DNA of 64,000 nt from Cladophialophora immunda (GCF_000835495.1 NW_015622548.1:868001-932000); one strand, 5' to 3'; positions 11,709 through 24,372 are shown, numbered from the stretch's first letter. Numbers and translations are program-made. Notes: a model not told the origin generated them from the sequence alone.

Positions 11709-12104
11709 GGAGGACGTGACCCTGCGCTTGCACCTGCGCCTGCGCCCGCGCCCGCCTTGCCCTTCCCTTTCCAAATCGAACACAGTGGCTGCTTTGGAAC
11801 ACAATTAATTATTGAGTGACAACTGACGACGCCGCACAAACGCCTTTCCAGACCATCCCATTCATATAACACCACCTAACCCCCCAGCTACCTCTCCTGA
11901 CCTGAATCCTTCCCTTTTGCTCTTTGAACCAGTCCAGCTCTTTTTATCACACCTCCCAAGACCACCTCCTCCTCTCACAGTAGTCCTTGAACTACGTTTC
12001 ATTCGTTCTTGGCCTGTCCCAATCCACCAACACTCTCGACTACGTGCTGTGCTCCTTGTCGACGACGTCTACAGTCTCCAACTACATTCACTTCCTAAGT
12101 CAAG

Positions 12105-13430
12105 ATGAAAGGTAAGTCATGCCATGCAATACCACTCACGTCTTCTGTTCGCTGATACTGACTGCTTGTCCAATAGCCCTCATTCTGTACGACCACGCCA
12201 CCCCTCCCCTTTTCTTCCACCTCCAACTAACCCCGTTCTTTCCAGCGTTGGTGGCTTCGGCACCAGACTGCGTCCTTTGACCCTCACTCTTCCCAAGCCT
12301 CTGGTCGAGTTTGCCAACCGTCCTATGATCGAGCACCAGGTCGAGGCTCTCGCTGCTGCCGGTGTCACAGACATTGTCTTGGCGGTCAACTACCGACCCG
12401 ATGTCATGACGGGTGCGTTGAAGAAGTATGAGGATATGTACAATGTCAAGATCACATTCTCCGTCGAGTCTGAACCCCTCGGCACCGCTGGCCCTCTGAA
12501 ACTGGCCGAGAAGATCTTGGGCAAGGACGACTCCAACTTCTTCGTGCTCAACTCGGATGTCATTTGCAACTACCCCTTTAAGGAACTGGCTGCTTTCCAC
12601 GACTCACACGGCGAGGAGGGCACCATTGTCGTCACAAAGGTCGAAGAGCCCAGCAAATATGGTGTCATTGTGCACAAGCCCAACCATCCCTCTCGCATCG
12701 ACCGATTCGTCGAGAAGCCTGTCGAGTTCGTGGGCAACCGCATCAACGCCGGCATCTACATCTTCAAGCCCTCCATCCTCAAGAGAATCGAGCTGCGCCC
12801 CACCTCCATCGAGCAAGAGACCTTCCCCGCCATCTGCAAAGACGGCCAACTGCACTCCTTTGACCTCGAAGGTTTCTGGATGGACGTGGGTCAGCCCAAG
12901 GATTTTCTGACCGGTACCTGCTTGTACCTGTCTTCGCTATCGAAAAACAACTCCAAGAAGCTGGCACCTCATTCCGAACCTTACGTCTACGGTGGAAATG
13001 TACTGGTGGATCCCACAGCGAAGATTGGCAAGAATTGCCGCATTGGCCCCAACGTCGTGATCGGCCCTGGCTGTGTCGTTGGTGACGGTGTCCGACTGCA
13101 GCGATGTGTGCTGTTGGAGGACAGCAAGGTCAAGGATCATGCTTGGGTCAAATCCACCATCATTGGTACGTGTTCGCAGGTACAACATAATCCAACAATC
13201 CCTGAACTAACTAATTTTGCAGGCTGGAGATCAACTGTTGGCCGATGGGCTCGTTTGGAGAATGTAACTGTTCTCGGTGACGACGTTTCCATTGGTGACG
13301 AGATCTACGTCAATGGTGGCAGTGTTCTGCCTCATAAGAGCATCAAGGCCAATGTCGAGGGTAAGTCTAGCGATGGCATGTGGACAGGACAAACGCTAAT
13401 CAGACTTCAGTGCCCCAAATCATTATGTAA
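12105..13430 (+). CDS. GDP-mannose pyrophosphorylase (mannose-1-phosphate guanylyltransferase)
   Basis: Makes GDP-mannose from mannose-1-phosphate and GTP in the cytosol, feeding protein mannosylation, GPI anchors and cell-wall mannan. The model has five exons: 12105-12111 (7 nt), 12177-12186 (10 nt), 12246-13165, 13223-13360 and 13411-13430. Together they encode 364 residues, the usual family length. The joined N-terminus reads [19 protein letters not shown], the nucleotidyl-transferase signature [11 protein letters not shown]. The catalytic core has FVEKP and NAGIY, the C-terminal half has hexapeptide left-handed beta-helix repeats ([16 protein letters not shown]), and it ends VPQIIM like its orthologues. 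All junctions keep frame. Yeast PSA1/SRB1/VIG9 and Aspergillus srb1 are the corresponding genes. The two tiny first exons are notable. Confidence 0.95.
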
Positions 13431-14508
13431 ACGGCCTCCTGGGCTGTTCATGTCATTTGACTTGTGGCGTTTTTGACTCCTCACTCTGTTGTTTGAAATC
13501 GACATTTCTGCCCTTTTCCAACCATGTCTTTACTATCGAATGGGATTTCAGAGCATGGCGAAATTGATCAGATCAAGCCGAAAAAAAGAAGCCCGGGCGT
13601 TACGGAGCGAGCGGGCTGTTCCATTTACCACGTTTCTGTCCAGCGGACAATGGGACTTTTTGAGGGGTTTCGCAGAAAATCGGGACTTTGCGCGGGACAC
13701 TTTTTTATATCACATTTAGAGGACCATGCACGACACGAGCGGAAGAAGGGTTGACGGTTAGAATTGGTTGCGAAGGGGACGAGATGCGCCCACGTTGCGG
13801 CCGCTCGGACGAAAACCTTGCCATTGCGCAGTAATGGAGTATCCATTGTAATAGTATTTGAGATCCAGCGTCCTTGATCGTCACGAAATGATAGGGATGG
13901 TAATGAAGATCTTGTCAACTCTTCTGATCACACTGGTCATTTCCCCTTTTCCAGCTCTGGCTATAATGGTAACCCTGGGTAGGGCGATTTACAGGCAAAG
14001 CAGGGCTATAGTGTCGGGTATTCCGTTCAGTCCCGAGGCACGCAATCAATGCATTCCCCCTCGTCTAGCCCCTCGAGTGGCACTGGCGAATGGTGGATGA
14101 GACGGGACGAGGGTATCGGATCATCACATCGATGTACCTATGCGTTGGGGTATTCATGTGTTGAGTACCAGCATAGATCAGGTATATATCTCCATTCACG
14201 TTAAGTTGTAGCTATGTAGCTAGAAAAGCAAAGCTCGGGAGAGTTGATATCGTCAGGCCCAATGATTTGAACACGGTGGGTAAGTAGCTAAGGAAGTAAG
14301 TACCCCAGGTAACACTATACTGCCATGGTCTCCTCCCCCTTCCCTTCCTCCCTTCTTCCTCTCACATGTTGAAACTTCGTCGGTGGGTATGATCTGTTCT
14401 CGTCGCGGCTGCTCCTCCTGTTACTACTCCTAATCCCGTTGCCGCTCCCGTCGTTGACAACCGGTGCAGTCAGGCCTGGGTCAGCACGCGGGAAGGAAGG
14501 GGTTCTAT
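13431..14508. other. Convergent intergenic region
   Basis: Lies between the 3' ends of two convergent genes and probably holds both 3' UTRs. Several short frames, such as one of 80 codons at 13858-14100, have no motif and no support. Confidence 0.5.
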
Positions 14509-17139
14509 TCACCCGCCAAATCCAAAGCCAGACGAGGACCCCAGCACGAGGTTGATGTTTGTTGTTGTTGCCGCCGCCGCCACAGTTGAAGGGTGCTGCA
14601 GCCTCGCGGTGTCTGTTTCTGCACTCATCTCACGCGCAGGCTCGTCCTCCGACTCGGAGGAAGCTGAACAGGAGCTCGACTCGGGCGTCGCGACAATCCC
14701 CAGCAGCTCCGCCGCTTGCTGCCTGCGCAAACTCACCCGCGCGATCCGTCGACTGGACGCTTCAAAGTATGCGCGCGCCTCATTCTCCGCCTCCACAAAG
14801 TAGCCGTGGGCCCTGATGAGGTACTGTCTGCGTTTATGCGTCGGTGACTCCGGGTGTCCATTACCATGGGACCTGTGTTGCTGATGGTGTTGATGGTGGT
14901 GGTTGCGGTAGGGGCCCTGAGATTTCGTGCTTGGACATGACTTCCTGGACGAGCTCAGAGTCGAATGCCCTGATGAAGACGGCGTCGACGTCCCCGTGTT
15001 GTCAGTACTGCTCCCCGAGGAGGCCCGGTTGGACTCGGTAGCGCAATGGCAACGGCATGAGCAACAGGCAGAGTTCAGGCTGGGTTGTGAGTTGTTGTCC
15101 TGTGAAGTGTGGCCGGGGTCAAAGAAATTCTCACGACGGACTCGCCCTCGATTCTGTTCTTCTTGCCAAAGTGCTTCGGCTTCGGCCTCTTCGGCCTTGC
15201 GCATCCAGCACCTCCCGAGCCCTTCTCGAGCAGCAAAACTTGTCTTAGCCCGTCCGTAGCCATCCACCAACCTCTCGGCTCTGTCAAGGGCATCTTGGAA
15301 GTATCTGATAGCTTGGTCGACGTCCCCGTCCGAGAGGCTGTCGTCAGCGACGTTGGTCAAGGTCCATAGGACATTCCGTGCAGTGGGGCCGTATCTTGAT
15401 TCCTGATCATAGAACAGCTGTCTCCGCATGCTGGAGCGGGTGGCTTGGTAAGTCGGTCCGCAGTAGTAAAGAGCGTCGCAGAGTCGTTCGCGCACATAGA
15501 GTTGCTTCCAATCCTGGGCACTGCCCAAAGCGGTGGTGTGCGTGGCGGTGGAAGCCAGTCTAAATTGGGCCAATGAGAGATTGAGAGAGGTGAGAATGAG
15601 TTCCATCAGGGGTACAGATCCAGAGGAAGACAAAACTGTCGGGCAGAAATACTCCCGTGCCAAAATATCAAAGAAAATAGTCAATGGATGTTCCGTCCCC
15701 CAAACAGCCGCCGCCATGTCATGTGTATACGTAAGGAACTTGGTGAGAAGAACCCCAATAGCTGAGTTCTTCATCCCGGTCTTGACTGTGCGATCGGCCA
15801 GTTCGCAAACTACACTGAGCATCAGTGCAAGGGACATTGGGCTGTGGTTCTTGAGAATCCTGTGGATCAGTCCAAACCCGTTCTCGAAGCTGGCGAAAGC
15901 CTTCGCGGCATTTGGTTCTGGTTTTCGCAGGCTCCTCTTTGCGTCCTGTGGGGAAATGTTGGCCAGAAGAGATATCCCATCCTGCATTTTAGACGCAAAG
16001 ATCGCGTGGACGGTGTGTGCGTGGACTGCTGGTTCCAAGTCGGCTTTCGAGGTAGGGGACGATAGATATGACATCATATACATCATCATGCTCTGGTTGA
16101 GTTGCTCACTGGCGTAATATGCCTGTGGACGAAGCAAAGTTGGCACTGAGAAGGAGGAGCGGTTGACATTCGTGGGCGGCAAGCTTTCGTCGTCGAGGTA
16201 GCGCGCACTTGGTGTATGACCAGTAGCGTCCAAGATGCGAGGGACATTTCCGAGAGCTGTTTGTTCGACCTGTTCAATCGCAAGCCGAGGATATTCTTGG
16301 TCGTGCTCAGATGTGTCTTCATCCTCCTCAGAGGATCTAGCTTCACCAACAGGGACAGCGTCCGCATTTACGACAATGACAACATCTTCGCTCAGGTCGA
16401 ATCTGTCTTTCTGCTCCTTGATCCAGCTCACAGGGTCGCTGATCTTCTTGCGCCGGAAGTATCGCATCAGTTCCGTGTGGTCGACACGCTCGCCACGAAT
16501 GTGGAAGTTTGGCATGCTAGTACGGTTGCCTGTTGTAATGCTGTGTCCAGATCCCGATGCGTTCGATTGCTGCTGCTGGCGGTCAATATACTCCGCTAGA
16601 AGATGAGCGGCCATTCGCATTTCGCTAAATTTATGATTGCGACCAATTTTCCACTTGCGGATGCGAGTATGCAGCATGCGTTCGCTGTGTAAGACGAAGG
16701 TCAGCAGTCTAGATGTCTAGCCTTGTGGTTAGACAAGGAGTCGTTGTTGATGAGGCTCAAGTACAGACACAAAGAGACGAAAACCCATATTTATATCATG
16801 AGAACAAACTCAACTGGGATCGAAGTGCACAGGGCTGAGTTACAGCCAAGAGGGGAACTCGAATCTTCCAGGCATTACAAGGCATAGTTTCACGTACTTG
16901 ACCTCGAACCCCATCCCATGTAGCCGGCGGATGAGTTCAGCCACAGTCACCCGCTCCTCGCAGTAAAGCTGAGTGATGATCTCTTTCATCCTCCTCCATT
17001 CTGTGCTGTTGTATTGCTTGGCGGGGAGCTTGGACTTCTGGTGGGCTCTGGCTTGTCTTCCGCCTTGCGTGACATCCGAAGACGATGAACGAGACCTAGA
17101 CAGCTTCTCACTCCGTCGAGATTGTGCAACTACCGCCAT
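14509..17139 (-). CDS. Clr5-domain protein
   Basis: The model has two exons on the minus strand: 17139-16898 and 16684-14509, separated by a 213-nt intron with donor GTACGT and acceptor ACACAG, giving about 805 residues. The splice rebuilds a Clr5 domain: EWRRMKEIITQLYCEE in exon 1, then an Asn-Glu-Arg join leading into MLHTRIRKWKIGRNHKF. This is strong evidence that the two belong together. The start is the first ATG of exon 1; the upstream frame opens only at a TTG. The C-terminal part holds helical segments (about residues 440-600) that could be TPR-like, then a low-complexity His/Ser-rich stretch and an Ala/Glu-rich helix. Clr5 was named from fission-yeast heterochromatin silencing, but most filamentous-fungal members are uncharacterised, so a regulatory role is inference. 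Confidence 0.85.
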
Positions 17140-19857
17140 ACAGTCCCGAGTCAGCAGAATGCCGGTCTTGAAAATTTGATGGATTGTCTCGTGATGCTGG
17201 TCCCGCCGCAAGGATGAATTTCAAGGGAGAGAACCAGGGTGGGGTTTGATCGAGGGCACTTTGTACGACGGCACCAGTTAGCTGCGCGCCAGTCTCGGTC
17301 CTCGCAGTAGAGCTGGAGTGTCCTTTCGAAGGTGGATGTTCAGACTCAGATCGAGCGAACTCTAACTTCGTCGGCGACGTTCACATAAACGGAGGAAGAC
17401 AGCCTTGCAGGCCAGGATCGGCTCGAAGGATTTATGGCGTGGGGAAAACTTGGTTGGGCACTTTGGCGCACTGCTATGGTCTCAGCCGGTCAGGCGCAGT
17501 CCAATGCCAACCATTCATGGGGGCGGAATGCAAGGTGGTTTTGTTCGACTTGCATAAGTGTGGCTGCATCTGTCCAATGGAATTATTTAGTGCTTGCCTC
17601 TGTTAAGCTGTCGTGCTTGGGGCTTATTGGCTCAGGTTGAATACCCCGTGTCGGCCGCTGCGAAGCCCTGTGGGCTGTGTACAAAACTACCAGGAGCTTC
17701 TCAAAGTTAGCACTTACCACACAACATCTGGGGCTTGGTTATACCATATTAACAGTAGCACCACCTTGCATCCCGTTGTTCGCTGTCTGGTCAGATAAGA
17801 CGCGGAGGGACAGGTGATGTGGGGGAGGTCGACTAACATAGAGCGCTTAGTGAAGGCGGTAATTGGGCGGATACACATTGCCTGGAATGTGTTGCTAGAT
17901 CGCGCTGTGAAATCTTCCGTTGGTGATATTCCAGCGACTTGGGAATAAACTGATGAATGCCACCACGTTTTGTCAGGCCTCGTATTCTTTTCCGGCATCC
18001 TCTTGCAAGGTTAGAGACGACAAGGAAAACCGCGATATTGGCTAGCTGAAATGACTGGGCAGCCGCATTGATTTGCAGCACATCAAATAATCTCGCCTCA
18101 AGACCTTGTACATGCCACAAGGTCATGAAAGCCCGCACACCTTCGGCTACCCGCCTTTGCCTGGCTGCACGAGGCGAGTTCGTCGGTGACGAGGGCGTGG
18201 CCGTCCATGGGAAGTCATGGAGGCCTCCATCTTGCTCAATTTCAGCCGAATGTCTCAGTCTCGATTTCGAGGTCTGAGTGCACTGGATCAGCTATCTCTT
18301 TGGGACTGTCGAATGCCTGAAACGGTCGATAGAAGTGCATCCAACGAGGAAACCACGGGCCTAACAATGGCGAGGCGTATTCTGGATTAGGAGGCACATA
18401 GCTTGTCCGCGGTCAATGAATTGCTGTCATGTGTGTTGGTCAAGGACGGTCCCGTCCATCAATTGCCTGACAATCGAGGGGCCACTCCTCCGTCTCAGCT
18501 ATGAGGATTGTTGCCTATTTGCCGATGATGAATGCTGGGGGCTAGAGAAGGGAGAGTCGGAAAGAAGACTTGGTTCAGGATTACATGCTGGTCACTGCTG
18601 GTCAGTGGCACCACGCACCAGTGGTACGTACAAGTATATTGTGTGAAAATGCGGTTGCAGGCTGCATGCGTGGCAGCAGCGCGAGTGGGCAATGATCTGC
18701 CATAGTTGACGCCATCACATTCACCTGCTTGATGCCCCTTTTCAGCCTCATCAGGGCGACTCACAACTGCTTCCATCTCTCAATCCCTCAATTTTCCTTC
18801 CATTGGCGCTACGAGATACGAACACCCGCACGGAGACTGAGAAGTATCTCAGCTGCGGCTGCTTTACAGCGAACATAGCACCTAGTGCAGCCAAGCCCAA
18901 GGATGCAGCAGGCGACAGCACGAAAGAGGAGGCAGGATTGGATGAAAAGTCCCAGAGGCCAAGCAACCCCAAGAAAGTCCAAGATGTTACCATAACCACG
19001 ACTGCCTTGGTTTCTTGGTGAATGTTCTCAAGAGTTGGCCGTCGCCTACATCCGACCCGACCTTCCTGAGGTTTGTCCTCCCTCAGCAGACTGAGCACCT
19101 GTCACTTGGCGCCTCTCGAGGAGCTCTCGCTGTCCCTCGACTAGCTCTCAATCAGCCCCTACCCATGTTCCGGCATGACAACTACGTATGCCATTCTGCA
19201 CCGCCCCCCTTGGCTCCAACACTCTACTCTGCTCGAGGCTTGGGCCTCAGGATTCAGTTGAAAACATCAAGTTCAGCTTGAGAGAACAGCGAATCCGCCA
19301 TGAATACCAGACTCGACAGGAGTAGTAGAGTAGCACAAAAGTGATCTTTTATCTGCTCTACAGTATCCAAGGGTTGCTTTTGTCGGATTGGCCTTTCTCT
19401 CATCGGCACTCTCGGTACGAACCCAGTCTTTCAACCTCGTGTCCTCTTGACAATGCTATCTCGATTGGGGCCAGTTCCTCTTGACCATGCGTCCTCCCCT
19501 GCTCTTACGGCCAGCATCTAGCCCAATCCGATGGCATCACTCGTGTTGAACGTCAAGAACAGACTCCGAGAGAGCCCCAAATGATGGGTGTGCACTTCAC
19601 AGCTCTCTGGCCCCTTCTTGAGGGTGCCAACTCGAAGCAGCATCCAGGCCCTCACTCCCAGGTCAAGCTCTCTTAAGTCTCTGACGGGTGCTGAGCTCTC
19701 GTCGTTTTGGCCCTCTTCATTCCTGCTCAACGGCTAGAAGCTGCAGACACACCGACGCCTCTATTTATCTCCACAGTTTGCAACTGCAGAGCTCCTTTTT
19801 TGACATTGCCCCTTCTCTCACAATTCGAAGCCCTCCTACCTGCGTCAACCGGTGAAG
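17140..19857. other. Intergenic, 2.7 kb, no supported gene
   Basis: Both flanking genes are transcribed away from this region. It is full of frames of 60-115 codons without motifs or splice continuity. A long promoter region, an unannotated non-coding transcript or eroded sequence are all possible; nothing in the sequence decides. The final about 350 bases are CT-rich and resemble a promoter and leader. Confidence 0.45.
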
Positions 19858-21708
19858 ATGGAATTGACTACCTGCCAAAACCTCGCTGAGCCCCTGCTTC
19901 TGCGATTGGGGTACCACAACGTGAGTTCAGATGGATCTGCTGCCCCATCTTGGGGTATCGCCGTGGAGATTGGTACACCGCCGCAGCGGTTCTCACTTCG
20001 TCCCTCAATCTTTGATGCCACACGATTGTCAAACTACGATCATTGCTCTTCGCAATATGATTATGGATGCTTGGCTGCACAGGGTGGTGTCTACAACCCA
20101 GAATTTTCAAGCACCGGAAACGTATCCCTTTCCACAGAGTGGAACGGTACGCTCGGGGACACCGATGCCGAGGACTACTCATTCTACGTTTTCTACAACG
20201 ATCTCCTCAGATTCGGGTACAACGAGACTGAAGTCTGGGGATTCCCTTTTGTGACTGATGATGCACAAGAATGGGGTAAGTTACGACGTCGCTCTGCCAC
20301 TCCGTCCCCAGCTCATTTCCGCTCACACAGCATACTATGGCACCCTTGGCGTTGGCATGAACTCGACTTTCCTTCATGCTGCGGTCGAAAGCGGCGCCGC
20401 GCCGTCCATGTCCTGGGGTCTCTGGGTCGGAAGCCGTTCGGTAGAGAATAAGCAAGACGGAGTCCTGGTCGTCGGGGGCTACGACAACGCCCGAACAACC
20501 GACTTCTCCACGTTTGACAGCCTTCCCGAATGCACGACTTGCATTCAGATCCAGAATCTGACCTGGGTCTCTGATTATGGAGTAATCCCTTTGATGAACG
20601 ACACAACGACGGATTTTCAGGTCGCCGTGAGTCCCAGGTACAGGTACATTGAGCTCCCCCAAGATTCGTGGGAACTATTCGGCGCTGCGACAAATGGTTT
20701 CTACGACGAGTATCTAGGCGCTTACACCTACGCCGTGTCGGACCTGCCGGTTGGAAGTCTCAGCTTCACCATCAAGGATGGCTACACCACGTCGATCCCT
20801 GCGAGCGAACTATTCCAGTATCTTTTCGAATACGACAGTGTCGGAAACGAAGTCATCGCCAACGACACACTCCAATACGCCGTGGTGTACAATTACACCA
20901 ACGAAAACAGCAACGACGGCAACTACATTTTCAACTGGGGACTCCCGTTCCTCACCATGAACTATCTCATCCTCGACGTCGAGCAGCAGCAATTCCGGCT
21001 GTCCGAGGCCATCCGCCAGGACTTTGGCAACGAAGGGGGCGTCATGCCCAGGAAGCTGTGTACCGGCGGCACTTCACCAATTCAGGACCCGCCGCCGTCG
21101 TCTGACGGAGTCAATATCGGTGCCATCGTGGGGGGAGTGGTCGGAGGAGTTGCTGTCTTATTGATCCTAGCTCTGGGAGCCTGCCTCTGCTACCGCTGGA
21201 AGAGAACTCGCAGCAAGAAGGTCGCTGCCCAGGCCGCCGCTTCGCAGAACCAGACATACCAGCCCGTCTCGCCGGGACCACCACAACTCTACCCACCTCC
21301 TGGCGCTGCAGGGTACCTGATTCCACCTGGAGGAAGTTATCCGCCGCAGGTGCCGACGGGTTACGCAGGGCACCCGGCCGCCGGATATGCTCCCATGACG
21401 CAGTACGAGGCGCCGTTGCCCCGCCAGGCATCGTATCCGGTGTACAGCCCTCCCAGCTCGCCGCCCGCCCCGACGGCGTCCGTGGTCTATTCCGACACGG
21501 CCAGCACCGCCGTGCAGGAACTCCCTTCCGGCGACCACAACGCAAGGGAATGGCGAGGCTCGCAGGTCAGCGGCGACACCAACGCGACGACGGTGAGTGC
21601 TTGATTTTTCTTTCCTCTGGTGTTCGGATTGGCTAACCGCGCGTTTTGGGGATCCAGAAAGGGCTGTCGGAGATTCTCACCTCGGAGACTCCGTCCAAGC
21701 AGCGCTGA
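19858..21708 (+). CDS. Aspartic-protease-fold membrane protein, probably non-catalytic
   Basis: The model has three exons: 19858-20275, 20331-21592 and 21658-21708, about 576 residues. Without the last intron the protein would stop at 21604. The N-terminal lobe has VEIGTPPQRFSLRPS, where active pepsin-like proteases carry the motif VxxDTGSS a few residues later. Here that Asp-Thr-Gly is missing. The second lobe shows typical hydrophobic-Gly strands (DGVLVVGGYDNA, FNWGLPFL) and many N-glycosylation sites. A single transmembrane helix follows at about residues 415-440 (IGAIVGGVVGGVAVLLILAL), then a basic stop-transfer patch and a Pro/Tyr/Gly-rich cytoplasmic tail. This suits a yapsin-shaped cell-surface protein. 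No signal peptide is seen at this start, so an upstream exon may be missing. Confidence 0.8.
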
Positions 21709-22494
21709 GCTATTAGATGTGGTTCCAAGGAAGGAGAGTGTTCCCCAGGCCCCAAAGTCGGGTACTTGCGAACAAATTCGGAGGCTGCCCCAAGGCTGGA
21801 AAATCCAGGGGATGTCAACCCCCGAGCAACCTCAACCTCAATTCCTCAAACGTTCTTCCCCCCACCTTGACGCAGGGGACGGGTCTCAAACTAACCCGTC
21901 CATGTAGCTAGGTATCGTAGGTAGTCAACCTGGAAGGTACATAGTCGAGGTCTGTGATCGAGGTCATCGACGCTATAGGGTGGATTCATGATTTTCCAAT
22001 GATCACCAAGTCTGCTTTTCCCTATGAACCTACCCAGTAACTATGTTCCTCGTTATGTGCCTGGTTATGTACTAAGTTTGTATGTTTGGCGACCCATAGC
22101 TGAGAGCGCGAGGATATGATCCGGTGACATTCCGCCAACTTTTCGGGATCCTTCAAACACACGCAAAATTTGATTCCAAATACATTGCTACATGGTAGTT
22201 TTTGTCTTCTCGTCACTCGCAAAGGACTATGCTTGATGCTAATGCTCGCTTGCTAGCTCGCTCGCTGGAGATATGCCACGCAGATCAAGAGACTTGGCGG
22301 GACAGAAGGAGAAGGAGAATCAAAAAGCAGGAGGGGACAGTAAAGATAAAAGGAGGTCGAGTGACAGTGTCATAGCCTTCCTCGGAATCCTACCCCTAGA
22401 CGGTAACAATAGGGAACGTGCAAGAGAAGATGCCCCAGCCATGCCATAGCCCATCCATACCACACCTACGTGCGTAGGTACGAACAAGATCTCC
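21709..22494. other. Convergent intergenic region
   Basis: Holds the 3' ends of the protease-like and sphingosine-1-phosphate-lyase genes. A GCTCGCT/TAGCTCGCT-type short repeat lies near 22243-22266 and a 7-bp palindrome at 22464-22479. No gene is seen. Confidence 0.5.
22464..22479. repeat. Perfect 7-bp inverted repeat ACCTACG-TG-CGTAGGT
   Basis: Two exact inverted arms with a 2-nt spacer, 15 bases past the stop codon of the minus-strand lyase gene. It could be a 3' UTR hairpin or a member of a recurring TACCTA-type palindrome family. Confidence 0.6.
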
Positions 22495-24372
22495 TCATGC
22501 CTTGTATAACGTATCCAAATATGCCACGACGATCTTCTCCACGATGCTCTTGTCCGGGAGACTCCCCGCGACGCCGTATAATTGTGCACTGGTGCCTTTG
22601 GCCTTCTGCTTCTTGACCACCGCACCCCCTACAACTCCACTGCCGGTGACCTGTTGACTCACAATCTTCTCCTTCTCTTCCTTGACCACCGCGACGAGGT
22701 CGTCAATCATCCCGTCCACGGCCCCGGGTCGTGTCATGGGCAAGGTCACGGCAACGTGGACCCCCGGCGGATCTTGGAGCGAGTTGAGATGCCACTGCCG
22801 CTTGGACATGGCGTCGGCGATGTCGTAGATTGAGATTTGCGGGTCGAGCGACTCAAACGCCACCACGCTGACCATGGGTTTGCCCAATACCCCCAATGTT
22901 GATTTCAGGACAGGATGTTCCTTCACGGCGTTTTCGATCGTTTGTTTCGTGGTCACGATTTTGTTTGTGGCGTCAATATACCCCTTTTCGCCCACGGCCA
23001 TCATACTGGCCCAGCATCCGGCGATCAGCGCTCCGGGCCGGGAGCCAGCTATAGAGGGACTCCCGTAGACGCCACCGGACCAGTCGGGACAGATGAAGTA
23101 CTGATATTCCCGCAACTGTCTATTTCTGTACAGAACGCACGAGTTTCCCTTGGGAGCGAAGCCGTACTTGTGCGTATCCACGGAGATGGATGTTACCCCC
23201 GGGAGACGGAAATCGAATCCTCCTTCCTCGGCAAATGGTGAGGGAAACCCGGCTTTGGAGAGGTGCGGCATGAGGAAGGATCCCAAACAGCAGTCCACGT
23301 GCAATGGGATCTTGTATGTCACGGCAAGTTTCGAGAGGGCGGGAATGTTGTCCACGATCCCGTGCGGGTAGTTCGGGGCACTGCCCACAAGGAGGATTGT
23401 ATTGGGGTTGATCAGGCGGCGAACGCGAGAGATGTCGACCATGTACTCGGGCGCCGGACAGCGGACAACATGTAGCTTGATCTTGAAATATGATGCTGCC
23501 TTGTGGAAGGCCGCGTGTGCGGTATGCGGAATGATCATTTCCGGCTCTGTGATTCCCCTCTCTGCATAGCCCTTCTGCCGGGCTGACAGGCAGGCCATCA
23601 GGATCGACTCGGTGCCTCCCGAGGTAGTCACGCCAGCACCTGTACCGGGGGCGTTGAACATGGCGAGGACCATCGCCACGATTTCAGCTTCCATCTTGCG
23701 GACGGCGGGGAACACATCCGCGTGGATGGGGTTGGACACGCTAAAGAAGCGCATGGCCTGGAACTGGATGTCCAACAGCTCTTGCTCGCCGTGGTAGACC
23801 GCACCTGAAACTTTGCCTTCCTCCCACCGCGTACGTTTCATGGACGCCAAGGTCTCCAATTCGGTGTGTAACTGATCCTTGGTCCATGGCTCCTTCGGGA
23901 GGTGCAAGTACCGGTTCACGCCGGGACCGGTCGGGGCAAGTTTATCTTCGAGATCTTTTCGTGCAGCGTCAAGTTGTTTGGAGACCTTTGACCGTACACC
24001 GGGAAGGTTGAGGAAGATTTTGTATAGGGTTTTGTGTGTGGTGTGGTAGAAAAGAGCGAGAGAACCGAGCAGGCCGTGGCCGCGTAGGAAGTAGAAGGAC
24101 CGCCGGAGGATGCGGAGGACGAAGAAGATGAAGATTATATTGCGGAGTCTGCAGAGGTTGAAGATTAGTTGGCTGAATAGCAGGGCAACCAGCAAAAACC
24201 GATCTCAAGCAGATGCTAACGTTGAAGACCCAGGATGGACATACATGTTGAAATTGCCCTGGTAGTCCCGTAGGCGAGCCAAATGACCAGCTCGAGCTCG
24301 CTGGAACTTGCTCTGCAGACTGAGGGGGAGGGGAGAAGAGCCGCCCATGATGGGACCGAGGTTCTGGGTCAT
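22495..24372 (-). CDS. DPL1: Sphingosine-1-phosphate (sphinganine-1-phosphate) lyase
   Basis: A PLP-dependent ER membrane enzyme that cleaves phosphorylated long-chain bases to a fatty aldehyde and phosphoethanolamine, the exit step of sphingolipid breakdown. The model has two minus-strand exons, 24372-24245 and 24172-22495, joined through a 72-nt intron in phase 2, giving 601 residues. The N-terminus carries one hydrophobic segment (LRNIIFIFFVLRILRR), then the group II decarboxylase-type core. The PLP-binding lysine lies in SVDTHKYGFAPKG, with TTSGGTESI and HVDCCLGSF nearby, all typical of the family. The ATG at 24372 is the first in frame after a TTG-opened extension. It sits tandem to homocitrate synthase on the same strand, which has no obvious functional meaning. 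Confidence 0.95.

Larger units (their letters stand above)
9968..12104. other. Intergenic, 2.1 kb, with several simple repeats
   Basis: No supported gene. It contains a (GACA)n tract near 10516-10534, ATGGAC-type hexamers near 10698-10727, a three-copy GGTGCCACA repeat near 11682-11706, and TACCTA/GTACGTA-rich sequence at 11118-11147. The last about 250 bases are CT-rich with a TAATTAATTATT tract and look like the promoter and leader of the GDP-mannose pyrophosphorylase gene. Confidence 0.5.

Noticed and set aside
20313..20693. Minus-strand frames opposite the aspartic-protease-like gene
   Set aside because: Overlap a well-supported spliced gene and have no features of their own.
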